Shown here piece by piece: positions 54,319 through 63,063 of a stretch of DNA of 64,000 nucleotides (its first letter is position 1; the number at the start of each line of letters is the position of its first letter). The DNA comes from an uncultured Chitinophaga sp. (lineage in GTDB: Bacteria > Bacteroidota > Bacteroidia > Chitinophagales > Chitinophagaceae). A program made the translations under genes and the position numbers. Under the pieces are notes generated by a model, which had not been told where the DNA came from, ran no database searches, and saw only the letters and a list, made by a program, of their open reading frames with translations. Where the stretch lies: positions 186,001 to 250,000 of the forward strand of contig NZ_CALEJS010000015.1 of NCBI RefSeq assembly GCF_937898475.1. Reading direction: 5' to 3'.

Positions 54319-54334
54319 TGGCATCCGGCTTGGA
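54319..54334 (+). promoter_or_regulatory. Candidate sigma54 (-24/-12) promoter of the efflux operon
   Basis: TGGCATCCGGCTTGGA fits TGGCACGNNNNTTGCW in spacing and in most fixed positions; the -12 GC is GG here. Expected transcription would start near 54345, 15 bases before the adaptor ATG. A competing housekeeping -7 match (TATGTTTG, TAnnTTTG type) overlaps at 54313-54320. Confidence 0.45.
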
Positions 54335-54359
54335 AAGAGTAGGGAGCTAAAATGTTTTC

Positions 54360-55607
54360 ATGGACAAAGTAATTGAAACAGAGGTTCGGCTGCAAAGAAA
54401 GAAAAAACTGGTCTGGACCTTATCCCTATCCCTGTTGCTGATCATCGCGGTAGTGATCTGGCTGCGCGCCGTACTATCGCCTTCGCTCAGCCAATCAGAG
54501 ATCATCACCGCCGTAGTGGAAAGAGGAGATATTGAGAACACGATCAATGCCTCCGGCGAAGTACAGCCCGAATTTGAAGAGGTGATCACCAGCCCGATCA
54601 ATGCCTCTATCCGGGAGGTGATGATGGAAGCGGGCAGCAGCATCAAAGCAGGCCAGCCCATCCTCCTGCTGGATAAGACCGCATCCGCCAACGAATATGA
54701 GAAACTGCAGTTCCAGCTGGAATCTAAACGTAACTACATCAAAAAGCTGCGCCTCGAACTGGAAAAGAGTTTCTACGATATCAAGTCCAGCAACGACGTA
54801 AAACAACTCCGCATTAACAGCATGGAAGCAGAAGTGGAAAATGCCAAGCGTTTATTCCGCGCCGGTGGCGGTACCCGCGAAGATATTGAACAGGCAGCGC
54901 TGGAACTGGAAGTGGCGCGCCTGGAAAAACAACAGCTGGAGAACGAGATCAGGAGCAAGCAGCAAACCATGCAGATCGAAATGAAGGAAGCAGCGATAGC
55001 CGCCTCCATTGAAGAAAGCAACCTGCGCGAACTGGGCCGCAAGCTGCAGCTGGCCAATATCGCCGCCAGCCGCGAAGGCGTGATCACCTGGGTGAACCGG
55101 AACATCGGCGAAAGCATACACGAAGGCGACCCCCTGGCCAGGATAGCAGACCTGCGCAGCTTCAAAGTGCAGGGCAGTATTGCAGACCAGTACCTGGACC
55201 AGCTGCGTAACGGCATGCCGGCTATTGTAAAGATCAATGATGCCGCGATAAGGGGAACGGTGGTGAACATACAGCCCGCCGTACAAAATGGCATCATCAC
55301 CTTTGCCATACAGCTGAATGAAGGCGATAACAAACGGCTGCGCCCCAACATGAAAGTGGATGTTTTCCTGGTAACCGCCGCTAAGAAGAACGCACTCAGG
55401 GTTACCAACGGCGCTGCCTTTAAAGGCGCTGATCAGCAGGATATCTTCGTGGTGCGCAACGGGAAGGCTGAGCGGCGGAAAGTTCGTATAGGCCTCAGCA
55501 ATTTCGATTATGTGGAGCTCATGGATAATGTACAGCCGGGAGAGCAGGTGATCATTTCCGACATGAGCGCCTTCAAGCATGCCCGTGGCCTCACCATCAA
55601 CAACTAA
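54360..55607 (+). CDS. Efflux periplasmic adaptor (membrane fusion protein, HlyD/MacA-like)
   Basis: The protein has 415 residues. One N-terminal membrane helix (about 19-42, VWTLSLSLLLIIAVVIWL) is followed by a biotinyl-lipoyl half (PINASIREVMMEAGSSIKAGQPILLLD). A long coiled coil comes next (about 120-230, rich in E, K, Q and L), then the second lipoyl half (SREGVITWVNRNIGESIHEGDPLARI) and a beta-barrel domain. It links an inner-membrane ABC transporter to an outer-membrane channel. It is the first gene of an operon that also encodes that channel, the ATPase, two permeases and a two-component system. A weak AGGGAG precedes the start. Confidence 0.92.
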   Translation: MDKVIETEVRLQRKKKLVWTLSLSLLLIIAVVIWLRAVLSPSLSQSEIITAVVERGDIENTINASGEVQPEFEEVITSPINASIREVMMEAGSSIKAGQPILLLDKTASANEYEKLQFQLESKRNYIKKLRLELEKSFYDIKSSNDVKQLRINSMEAEVENAKRLFRAGGGTREDIEQAALELEVARLEKQQLENEIRSKQQTMQIEMKEAAIAASIEESNLRELGRKLQLANIAASREGVITWVNRNIGESIHEGDPLARIADLRSFKVQGSIADQYLDQLRNGMPAIVKINDAAIRGTVVNIQPAVQNGIITFAIQLNEGDNKRLRPNMKVDVFLVTAAKKNALRVTNGAAFKGADQQDIFVVRNGKAERRKVRIGLSNFDYVELMDNVQPGEQVIISDMSAFKHARGLTINN

Positions 55608-55612
55608 ACGCT

Positions 55613-57100
55613 ATGAACCGCATATTGCTATTGACCATTTTTTATATTGGAGCCTGTTGCGCGGTACAGGCACAACCTGCCGCAGATACGATCAGGCTTG
55701 GCCTGGAGCAGGTGGTAGACATGGCGAAAGCTTTTTCCATCGCCGCCAAACAGGCATTAACCACCCGTAAAACAAAATACTGGGAGTACCGTACCTATCG
55801 TTCCAATTATCAACCGCAGCTGGCGCTGAACGGTATACTGCCCGGCTACAATAAAACATTTACCGAAGTGCAGCAGCCGGATGGCACTATTCTCTTTCAA
55901 TCCATTCACAATAACAATTCCTCCCTTAATTTGTCTTTCAGCCAAAGCATAGCAGGAACAGGAGGCACCGTATTCGGCACCACCCAGCTGCAGCGCTTTG
56001 ATGATTTTGACCGTAAGAACACCTTGTATAACAACGTGCCTTTTGGTATTGGCTATACGCAGCCCCTGTTCCAGTTCAACCAGCTGAAATGGGACCGGCG
56101 GATCGAGCCCCTGAAATACAAGGAAAGCACTCAGGCTTATATTGAAGCCATGGAAAGTGTGGCCATTACCGCCTGCGGCTATTTCTTTGACCTGCTGCTG
56201 GCGCAGGTGAACCTGCAGATAGCAGAAACCAATTTGCGCAATACGAAGAACATCCTCCGCATTGCGAATGAAAAATATGCGCTGGGCAAGATCTCCCGCA
56301 ACGAGATACTGCAGCTGCAGCTGGAACAGCTGAAGTCTGAAAAGGCCGCCGGCATTGCAAGGCGCGACATGGAAATAGCCGGGCTGAACCTGCGTTCCTA
56401 CATCGGGCTGCAGCAGCAAGCGCCCATCACGCTCCTGCTGCCGGGCTTAAAGACCAATGTACACGCGCCCGCTGAAAAGGTGCTGACGGAAGCGTACCAG
56501 AACCGCAGTGATGCCATTGCTTTTGCACGGCGCATGGCAGAAGCCAGGCGGGATGTTGCCAAAGCCAAAGGAGATAACGGGCTCAATGCTACCTTAACAG
56601 CACAGCTGGGCTTCTCCAAAAGCGCTACTACAATAGCCAAATCTTACCAGTCGCCACAAGATCAGCAGGAAGTACAGATCACTTTTGCCATTCCTATCCT
56701 GGATTGGGGAAGATCAAGATCCCGCACCAAAACCGCGCAGGCAAACCTGGAGTTTACGGAGTATGCCGTGGAGCAGGACAAACAGGTGTTTGCCCAGGAG
56801 ATCGTAACGCAGGTCACGCTGTTTGATATGATGAAAGACCAGCTGCAGCTCACGGCGAATGCAGACAGCATCGCCACCGAGAAATACCGCATCGCCGAGG
56901 AAAGATATATCTTGGGTAATTTCGGTATCACAGACCTGAGCATCGCCTTCCAGGAGAAAGACCAGGCCAAGCGCGATTACATTGCCGCGCTGCGTGATTC
57001 CTGGAGCGCCTGGTACCAGCTGCGTTATTTATCGCTGTACGATTTCGAAAAGAATGAAAAGATCAGTTATCAGCAGGCATATACATCCTTTAACAATTAA
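55613..57100 (+). CDS. TolC family outer-membrane efflux protein
   Basis: The protein has 495 residues. A signal peptide (MNRILLLTIFYIGACCAVQAQ) precedes two repeats of long helices plus short strands typical of TolC/OEP proteins, for example LLAQVNLQIAETNLRNTKNIL and KISRNEILQLQLEQLKSEKA in the first half and FAIPILDWGRSRSRTKTAQAN in the second. It forms the outer-membrane exit duct of the efflux system. The start ATG is 5 bp after the adaptor stop, so the two are co-translated. Confidence 0.92.
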   Translation: MNRILLLTIFYIGACCAVQAQPAADTIRLGLEQVVDMAKAFSIAAKQALTTRKTKYWEYRTYRSNYQPQLALNGILPGYNKTFTEVQQPDGTILFQSIHNNNSSLNLSFSQSIAGTGGTVFGTTQLQRFDDFDRKNTLYNNVPFGIGYTQPLFQFNQLKWDRRIEPLKYKESTQAYIEAMESVAITACGYFFDLLLAQVNLQIAETNLRNTKNILRIANEKYALGKISRNEILQLQLEQLKSEKAAGIARRDMEIAGLNLRSYIGLQQQAPITLLLPGLKTNVHAPAEKVLTEAYQNRSDAIAFARRMAEARRDVAKAKGDNGLNATLTAQLGFSKSATTIAKSYQSPQDQQEVQITFAIPILDWGRSRSRTKTAQANLEFTEYAVEQDKQVFAQEIVTQVTLFDMMKDQLQLTANADSIATEKYRIAEERYILGNFGITDLSIAFQEKDQAKRDYIAALRDSWSAWYQLRYLSLYDFEKNEKISYQQAYTSFNN

Positions 57101-57109
57101 ACCCGTTAT

Positions 57110-57775
57110 ATGATCCATCTACAGAACATAGAAAAAGTATACCGTACGGATACGGTAGAAACACTGGCGCTGCATAATATCTCCCTGCAGGTAGAAAAAG
57201 GAGAGTTCCTTTCCATCATGGGGCCTTCCGGATGCGGCAAAAGCACCATGCTCAATCTTATGGGCCTGCTGGATGCGCCTACCAGGGGAGCGGTAAAGAT
57301 AGCCGGCACAAAGCTGGAGCATCTGCCGGATGCAAAGCTGGCGGAATTCAGGAACAGGAAGATCGGCTTCATTTTCCAGAGCTATCACCTGATCAATGAC
57401 CTGAGAGTGGTAGACAATGTAGAGCTGCCGCTGATCTACCGCAAAGGCGCTGCAAAGGAAAGAAAGCAGCTGGCCACCGAAGCTTTGCAGAAGGTTGGAC
57501 TGAGCAACCGCCTGAAACATTTTCCTAAGCAGCTCTCCGGCGGACAAAAACAAAGGGTGGCCATCGCGCGCGCTATCGCCGGCCGCCCGGAAATCATCCT
57601 GGCAGATGAGCCCACCGGTAACCTGGACAGCGTCATGGGCAATGAAGTAATGGACATCCTGCTGCACCTGAACAGAACAGAAGGCACTACCATTGTAATG
57701 GTAACGCATGATGAGCAGATGGCCAGGAAAACACACCGCCTGGTGCGCCTGTTCGATGGCAGCCAGGTACAATAA
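57110..57775 (+). CDS. ABC transporter ATP-binding protein (MacB/LolD-like)
   Basis: The protein has 221 residues. Walker A is GPSGCGKST near 39, the Q-loop region is IGFIFQSYHLINDL, the signature is LSGGQKQRVAIARA near 142, and Walker B with catalytic Glu is IILADEPTGNLD. This set is typical of the MacB/LolD/FtsE subgroup that works with FtsX-like permeases to drive efflux or lipoprotein release rather than import. It lies 9 bp after the TolC-like gene and just before two FtsX-like permease genes. Confidence 0.95.
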   Translation: MIHLQNIEKVYRTDTVETLALHNISLQVEKGEFLSIMGPSGCGKSTMLNLMGLLDAPTRGAVKIAGTKLEHLPDAKLAEFRNRKIGFIFQSYHLINDLRVVDNVELPLIYRKGAAKERKQLATEALQKVGLSNRLKHFPKQLSGGQKQRVAIARAIAGRPEIILADEPTGNLDSVMGNEVMDILLHLNRTEGTTIVMVTHDEQMARKTHRLVRLFDGSQVQ

Positions 57776-57807
57776 GACCCTTTCATCCGTTTCAACATAT
57801 ACAGATT

Positions 57808-59037
57808 ATGCTCGTCAATTATTTTAAGATCGCTATTGCCGTGCTGAAAAGAAGAAAGTTCTTCACCTTTATCAGCATCTTCATTATCAGCTTTACCATC
57901 ACCATCCTGGTAGTGCTCGCTGCTTTTATAGATAAGGTGGTGAACGACACCTATCCCGACAGGAACAGGAGCCGCCTGCTGTACATCACCAAGTTCGAAG
58001 AGAGCGGCCCCCAATCGATGAACAGCGGCGCTTTGTCTTTTTACTACCTGAACCGCTATGTCAAAACCCTGAAAAGGCCTGCCAGGATCGCTATTTCTTC
58101 CAGGCCGCAGGGTACCAATACCTATGTTAACAATAAGAAGATCAGCATCAATTACAAGTATACGGACGCGGCCTACTGGGAGGTGCTGGATCACGATTTC
58201 CTGGAAGGGAAGCCTTTTACGGCGCAACAGCTGGCAAACGGCGAACGGGTAGCCGTAATATCAGAGCGCCTGAGGAAGGAGTACTTTGGGAATGCGCCCT
58301 CCGTTGTGGGGCAGTACATTGAAGCAGATGCGGTACGCTACCGGGTATGTGGTATTATGAAGTCTGTACCGCCTTCCAACTACCTGTTCTCCGGCGATCT
58401 GTTCCTGCCCTATACGGTAGCCAAAACAGATATTGCGTCCAGCAAGGATTACCGCGGCAATTTTATCTGCGTACTGGAAGCTCCCACCCGCGCAGATGTG
58501 CCTGCCATGAAAGCAGAGTATGAACAAATGGCTGCCCGGCTGCCGATGACCAACAACCAGTACACACATATTTATACGCATGCTGATAGTTATCTGAATG
58601 CATACTTACGCTCGGGAAATGAGAAAAAATCAGGTATGAGGATCGTGTCTACGGTCGTCACCATCTTTGTGCTGCTGGTGATGCTGCTGCCGGCTATGAA
58701 CCTGGTGAATATCAACGTCACCCGCATTATGGAACGCTCTTCCGAAATTGGGGTGCGTAAAGCCTTTGGCGCCTCTTCAAAAGTGCTGGCGGGGCAGTTC
58801 ATTATTGAGAACCTGATCCTTACCCTGATAAGTGGTTTGGTCAGTGTAGTGCTCTCATTGATCGCCCTGCAGCTGATCAACCGGGCCAACCTGCTCAATG
58901 ACCTGCATTTGTCGCTTAACTTCAATGTACTGCTGGTTACCCTGCTGGCCTGCCTGGTATTCGGACTATTATCCGGTGCATACCCTGCCTGGCGCATGTC
59001 CCGCATGCAGGTAATAAACGCGTTGAAGGCTTCATGA
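57808..59037 (+). CDS. FtsX/MacB-like ABC transporter permease 1
   Basis: The protein has 409 residues. One N-terminal helix (FFTFISIFIISFTITILVVLAAF) is followed by a periplasmic MacB-type core (about 50-265) and three C-terminal helices. The C-terminal part contains the conserved ERSSEIGVRKAFGASSKVLAGQFIIENL, typical of FtsX domains. It probably pairs with the permease encoded 27 bp downstream to form a heterodimer served by the upstream ATPase. Confidence 0.93.
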   Translation: MLVNYFKIAIAVLKRRKFFTFISIFIISFTITILVVLAAFIDKVVNDTYPDRNRSRLLYITKFEESGPQSMNSGALSFYYLNRYVKTLKRPARIAISSRPQGTNTYVNNKKISINYKYTDAAYWEVLDHDFLEGKPFTAQQLANGERVAVISERLRKEYFGNAPSVVGQYIEADAVRYRVCGIMKSVPPSNYLFSGDLFLPYTVAKTDIASSKDYRGNFICVLEAPTRADVPAMKAEYEQMAARLPMTNNQYTHIYTHADSYLNAYLRSGNEKKSGMRIVSTVVTIFVLLVMLLPAMNLVNINVTRIMERSSEIGVRKAFGASSKVLAGQFIIENLILTLISGLVSVVLSLIALQLINRANLLNDLHLSLNFNVLLVTLLACLVFGLLSGAYPAWRMSRMQVINALKAS

Positions 59038-59064
59038 TCATTCATCAATTAATCCAAGAAAACT

Positions 59065-60240
59065 ATGTTCAGGCATTTATTTAAACTGATGTGGAATAAA
59101 AAGAAGCAGAACTTCCTGCTGATGACGGAGATGTTTGTTTCCTTCCTGGTAGTTTTTGCCGTAATGACGATCTCCGTTTACTACTACGGGAACTACCGGA
59201 AGCCTGTTGGTATGGACTATGAAAATGTATGGGTAGTCAATTACAGCAATCCGCTTAAGACAGACAACAAAGATTCTATCTGGCTGTTCTACGAGGCGCT
59301 GCAGCGAACCGTAAAGGCATTACCGCAGGTAAGGGAGGTCAGTTTTACCACCAGCAATGTACCTTTTGCTTCTGCTACAATTATGAACGGCGTGGGTCAT
59401 AAAGGCAGAATGATCAGCAATATCAACTGGTATAATGTGGACGATAACTATCAGCGCGTGTTGGATCTGAAACTGCTGGAAGGACGCTGGTTTAACAAAC
59501 AGGATGCAGTGGCCCCGGTAAAGCCGGTGGTCATTAATGCTACCCTGCGGGAAGAGCTGTTTGGTAATGAGCCTGCAACAGGCAGGCAATATGGAGACGA
59601 TAAGCAATCAAGGGTCATTGGTGTGGTGCAGGATGTCAAAATGAAAGGTGACTATACCGTAGCGGGGAGAGCTGTTTACAACCGCACCGATACAGCGAGC
59701 CTGGGCGGCATGGAGAAAATGCTGGTACGTGTTACGCCGGATGCCAACCTTGCTTTTGAAGGCCGGCTGTATAAAACCATTTCCACTGCCTTGAAAACCG
59801 CCAATGTGGAGATAGAACATCTTACAGACAAACGCGGGAGTATGAATAATATGTCGCTGATGCCGATGATCATACTTTCCATCGTGGCGGGTTTCCTGAT
59901 CATTAACGTGGCGCTGGGCCTCTTTGGCGTGCTGTGGTACAACATCAATAAGCGCCGTGCTGAGATTGGCCTGAGAAGGGCAGTAGGGGCAACCGGCCGT
60001 TCGGTGTCCCTGCAGCTGATAACGGAAGCGCTGATCCTGTCTACCTTCTCTGTGATCGCGGGCGTTTTCTTTGCCGTTCAATTTCCTTTGCTGAATGTAT
60101 TTGATTTGCCTGCAATGGTGTATGTGGCGGCCATCGTATTGTCTGTGTTATTTATATACCTCCTGGTGCTGATCTGCGCTTTCTATCCCGGGCGGCAGGC
60201 AGCGGCGGTGTACCCTGCAGTAGCGCTGCATGAAGACTAG
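59065..60240 (+). CDS. FtsX/MacB-like ABC transporter permease 2
   Basis: The protein has 391 residues with the same plan as the preceding permease: N-terminal helix (FLLMTEMFVSFLVVFAVMTISVYYYG), periplasmic domain, then three helices. The FtsX signature is NKRRAEIGLRRAVGATGRSVSLQLITEALIL. The two permeases are clearly different in sequence, which fits a heterodimer rather than a recent duplication. The gene ends 38 bp before the response regulator start. Confidence 0.93.
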   Translation: MFRHLFKLMWNKKKQNFLLMTEMFVSFLVVFAVMTISVYYYGNYRKPVGMDYENVWVVNYSNPLKTDNKDSIWLFYEALQRTVKALPQVREVSFTTSNVPFASATIMNGVGHKGRMISNINWYNVDDNYQRVLDLKLLEGRWFNKQDAVAPVKPVVINATLREELFGNEPATGRQYGDDKQSRVIGVVQDVKMKGDYTVAGRAVYNRTDTASLGGMEKMLVRVTPDANLAFEGRLYKTISTALKTANVEIEHLTDKRGSMNNMSLMPMIILSIVAGFLIINVALGLFGVLWYNINKRRAEIGLRRAVGATGRSVSLQLITEALILSTFSVIAGVFFAVQFPLLNVFDLPAMVYVAAIVLSVLFIYLLVLICAFYPGRQAAAVYPAVALHED

Positions 60241-60278
60241 GTACGCTGTAGCGGAAAAAATGTAACTTGCTTTTACTT

Positions 60279-61652
60279 ATGATTTTGGTAATTGATGATG
60301 ATATTGCCGTCAGGACTTCGCTGATGCTGTTGTTTAACGATGCGGGCTATAAAACCCTGGCTGCGGCCAGCCAGCAGGAAGCGCTGGACATTATCCGCAC
60401 ACAGCAGATATCCCTGATCATACTGGACCTTAATTTCTCCATTGAAACAAGCGGGGAAGAAGGAATAGCATTGCTCAAACAGATCAGGGCCCTGGATAGC
60501 GAAGTGCCGGTTATCCTCATCACCGGCTGGGGCACCATTGCCCTGGCCGTACAGGGGATGAAACTGGGCGCCAGTGATTTTATCAACAAACCCTGGGATA
60601 ACAGTTATCTCCTGCAATCCGTACAAACCCTGCTGCAGCTGCGCGAAAAAACAGCGCAGCACCATACCCGCAAAGAGCTGGACAGCCGCTATGATTTCCG
60701 TTCCATTATTACGGCAGATCCGCATATGCTGCAGCTGCTGGAAACCATTGGCCGGGTAGCGCCAACAGATGCGCCCGTACTGATCACCGGCGAAAGCGGC
60801 ACCGGTAAAGAGCTGGTGGCCGAAGCCATTCACCAGAACAGCGTGCGCCGCAGCAAAACATTCGTCAAGGTGAACCTGGGCGGTATTTCCACCACGCTGT
60901 TTGAAAGCGAAATGTTTGGCCATGTGCGCGGCGCCTTCACCGATGCGCGTACCGACCGCGTAGGGCGTTTTGAACTGGCGCATAAAGGCACCATCTTCCT
61001 GGACGAAATTGGCGACCTGGATCTGAGCAGCCAGGTAAAACTGCTGCGCGTATTACAGGACCGCACCTACGAAGTGCTGGGCAGCAGCCGTACCCGCGTG
61101 GTAGACACCCGGGTGATCTGCGGTACCAACAAAGACCTGGGCAGGATGGTAGGAGAGGGCGCTTTCCGGGAAGACCTGTTCTACCGGATCAACCTGATCA
61201 GCATTCATCTACCGGCGTTAAGAGAAAGGCCCGGCGATATTCCTTTGCTGGTCAACTTCTTTATCGGCAACCTGAAAGAGATCTATAACCGCCCCGCGCT
61301 GACCGTAACACCAAAAGCGTTGCGCTGGCTGCAGGAACTGCCGTGGCCCGGCAACATCCGCCAGTTAAAGAACCTGGTAGAACGCGCGGTACTGATCACC
61401 CGGAAAGACAGCCTCGATGTAGATGATTTCCGCTCCCAGCTGGAGCTGTCTACCGCCAGGAAAGGCAGTATCCAGCTGCCGGATGTAGGGGCCATTACCC
61501 TGGATGAGATTGAGGTAATGATGATCCGCAAAGCCATGGACTTTCATAAGAACAGGATCTCGAAAGCGGCCAGCGCGCTGGGTTTAACCCGCAGCTCACT
61601 GTACCGCCGCCTGGAGAAGTATAATATCCCCTACGATGAAACTTCGGACTAA
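60279..61652 (+). CDS. Sigma54-dependent response regulator (NtrC family)
   Basis: The protein has about 457 residues from the ATG at 60279; the TTG at 60267 would add four residues. The receiver domain (1-120) has the phospho-acceptor Asp50 in IILDLNF, ITGWGT and the NKPW lysine. The AAA+ domain has Walker A GESGTGKE and GTIFLDEIGDL. The sigma54-contact loop reads GAFTDA (218-223) rather than the usual GAFTGA. A C-terminal Fis-type helix-turn-helix is seen in KAASALGLTRSSLYRRLEKY. It overlaps the kinase gene by 17 bp and probably activates its own operon through the palindrome at 54252 and the sigma54-like promoter at 54319. Confidence 0.94.
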   Translation: MILVIDDDIAVRTSLMLLFNDAGYKTLAAASQQEALDIIRTQQISLIILDLNFSIETSGEEGIALLKQIRALDSEVPVILITGWGTIALAVQGMKLGASDFINKPWDNSYLLQSVQTLLQLREKTAQHHTRKELDSRYDFRSIITADPHMLQLLETIGRVAPTDAPVLITGESGTGKELVAEAIHQNSVRRSKTFVKVNLGGISTTLFESEMFGHVRGAFTDARTDRVGRFELAHKGTIFLDEIGDLDLSSQVKLLRVLQDRTYEVLGSSRTRVVDTRVICGTNKDLGRMVGEGAFREDLFYRINLISIHLPALRERPGDIPLLVNFFIGNLKEIYNRPALTVTPKALRWLQELPWPGNIRQLKNLVERAVLITRKDSLDVDDFRSQLELSTARKGSIQLPDVGAITLDEIEVMMIRKAMDFHKNRISKAASALGLTRSSLYRRLEKYNIPYDETSD

Positions 61653-62904
61653 GTACATCCTCTTCCTTTCAGTACTGCACCTGCTTGCGCTGGTGCTTTC
61701 GTGGTTTGTGTTCAAGGAAAATAAGATACTGTTCATTGTGGCAGAGCTGATCATCCTCCTGTCGGTGTTCATATCCTGGCGCCTGTATCAGCAGCTGGTA
61801 GGCCCCTTGAAATTGCTGGTAATGGGCACGGAGGCCATCAAAGACCGCGACTTTAACGTGAAGCTGGTGCACACCGGCAAATACGAAATGGATGCCCTGA
61901 TAGATGTATACAACCGGATGATCGATGAGCTGCGGCAGGAACGCACCCGGCAGCAGGAACAGCACCTCTTCCTGGAAAAACTGGTGAATACCTCGCCCAC
62001 AGGCATCATCATCCTGGATCATGACGGCAACGTGGCGCAGGTAAACCCCAAAGCCAGCCAGCTCATGGAAATGAAAGGAACCGATATGCTTACAAACGCC
62101 AGGCAGTTGCCCCGGGGCGGTTCCCTCACGGTCACTTACAACAATGCCCTCACTTACCGCCTGCAGAAATCGCAGTTTATTGACCGCGGTTTTCCCCGCG
62201 AATTTATATTGATAGAAGAACTCACCGCCGAAATACTGGCGGCAGAAAAGAAAGCCTACGGTAAAGTGATCCGTATGATGGCGCATGAAGTAAATAATAC
62301 CATTGGCCCGGTGAACTCCATCCTGCAATCTGCGCTGAGCGCTGAAAGCCTGCAGAACGGGCAAAATGGAAACATGCTGCAGCATGCACTGCGTGTAGCC
62401 GTTGAGCGTAATCACAACCTGAATCATTTCATGCGCAACTTTGCCGATGTGGTACGGTTGCCGGAACCGCTGCGGAAAGAAATTGATCTGCATCAGCTGG
62501 TGAACAATGTAGCCCGCCTGATGGAAATGAAAGCGGGGGAAAAAGAGATCAGCTTTGAATACCAGCTGGAAGAAGGGCCCTTCCATATCCATGCAGACCA
62601 GGAGCAGATGGAGCAGGTGCTCATCAACATTGTGAAGAATGCCATGGAAGCCATTGAGTACAAAGGCCACATTGAATTCATTACCCGTATACGCGAAAAG
62701 CAGCTGGTCATTGCTGATTCAGGAAAAGGCATCAGCAGCAAAGCCGCCGCCCAGCTTTTCAGCCCCTTTTTCAGTACTAAAAAGAACGGCCAGGGAATTG
62801 GCCTTACCCTGATCAGGGAAATACTGCACCATCATGGCTTTGAACTTTCCCTTACCACTGTTGCCCCGGGTAGAACGGAATTTCTGATCCAATTCGTACT
62901 GTAA
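61636..62904 (+). CDS. Sensor histidine kinase (NtrY/PAS-type)
   Basis: The protein has 422 residues. Two close N-terminal membrane helices (about 5-25 and 32-52) with almost no periplasmic loop lead to a HAMP-like linker (GPLKLLVMGTEAIKDRDFNV), a PAS domain (LEKLVNTSPTGIIILDHDGNV), a dimerisation/phospho-acceptor region with His217 in RMMAHEVNNTIGPV, and an ATPase domain (IVKNAMEAIEY; IADSGKGIS; GQGIGLTLIREIL). The short loop suggests that it senses the membrane or the transporter itself rather than a periplasmic ligand. It is the last gene of the efflux operon and the cognate kinase of the overlapping regulator gene. Confidence 0.94.
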   Translation: MKLRTKYILFLSVLHLLALVLSWFVFKENKILFIVAELIILLSVFISWRLYQQLVGPLKLLVMGTEAIKDRDFNVKLVHTGKYEMDALIDVYNRMIDELRQERTRQQEQHLFLEKLVNTSPTGIIILDHDGNVAQVNPKASQLMEMKGTDMLTNARQLPRGGSLTVTYNNALTYRLQKSQFIDRGFPREFILIEELTAEILAAEKKAYGKVIRMMAHEVNNTIGPVNSILQSALSAESLQNGQNGNMLQHALRVAVERNHNLNHFMRNFADVVRLPEPLRKEIDLHQLVNNVARLMEMKAGEKEISFEYQLEEGPFHIHADQEQMEQVLINIVKNAMEAIEYKGHIEFITRIREKQLVIADSGKGISSKAAAQLFSPFFSTKKNGQGIGLTLIREILHHHGFELSLTTVAPGRTEFLIQFVL

Positions 62905-63063
62905 TAAAAAAAATTTTTCCTTACCCCCCCGAATAAACGCTGCCGGTGTATTTAAAAAAACTGGACCCTGCATTCAAAATAGATCCATTAAAGTATGCGG
63001 TGCCCTATGCCCGTTGCTTTGTGTTTCATGGCGCCCACAGAAAGAAAACGATGATGTAAACCG

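Noticed and set aside
61669..62670. Long minus-strand open frame (333 codons) opposite the histidine kinase
   Set aside because: It lies entirely antisense to a clear kinase and its translation shows no recognisable domain; shadow frame.
62905..63063. Rho-independent terminator after the kinase gene
   Set aside because: There is an A-run next to a T-run but no convincing GC-rich stem, so it is not called.
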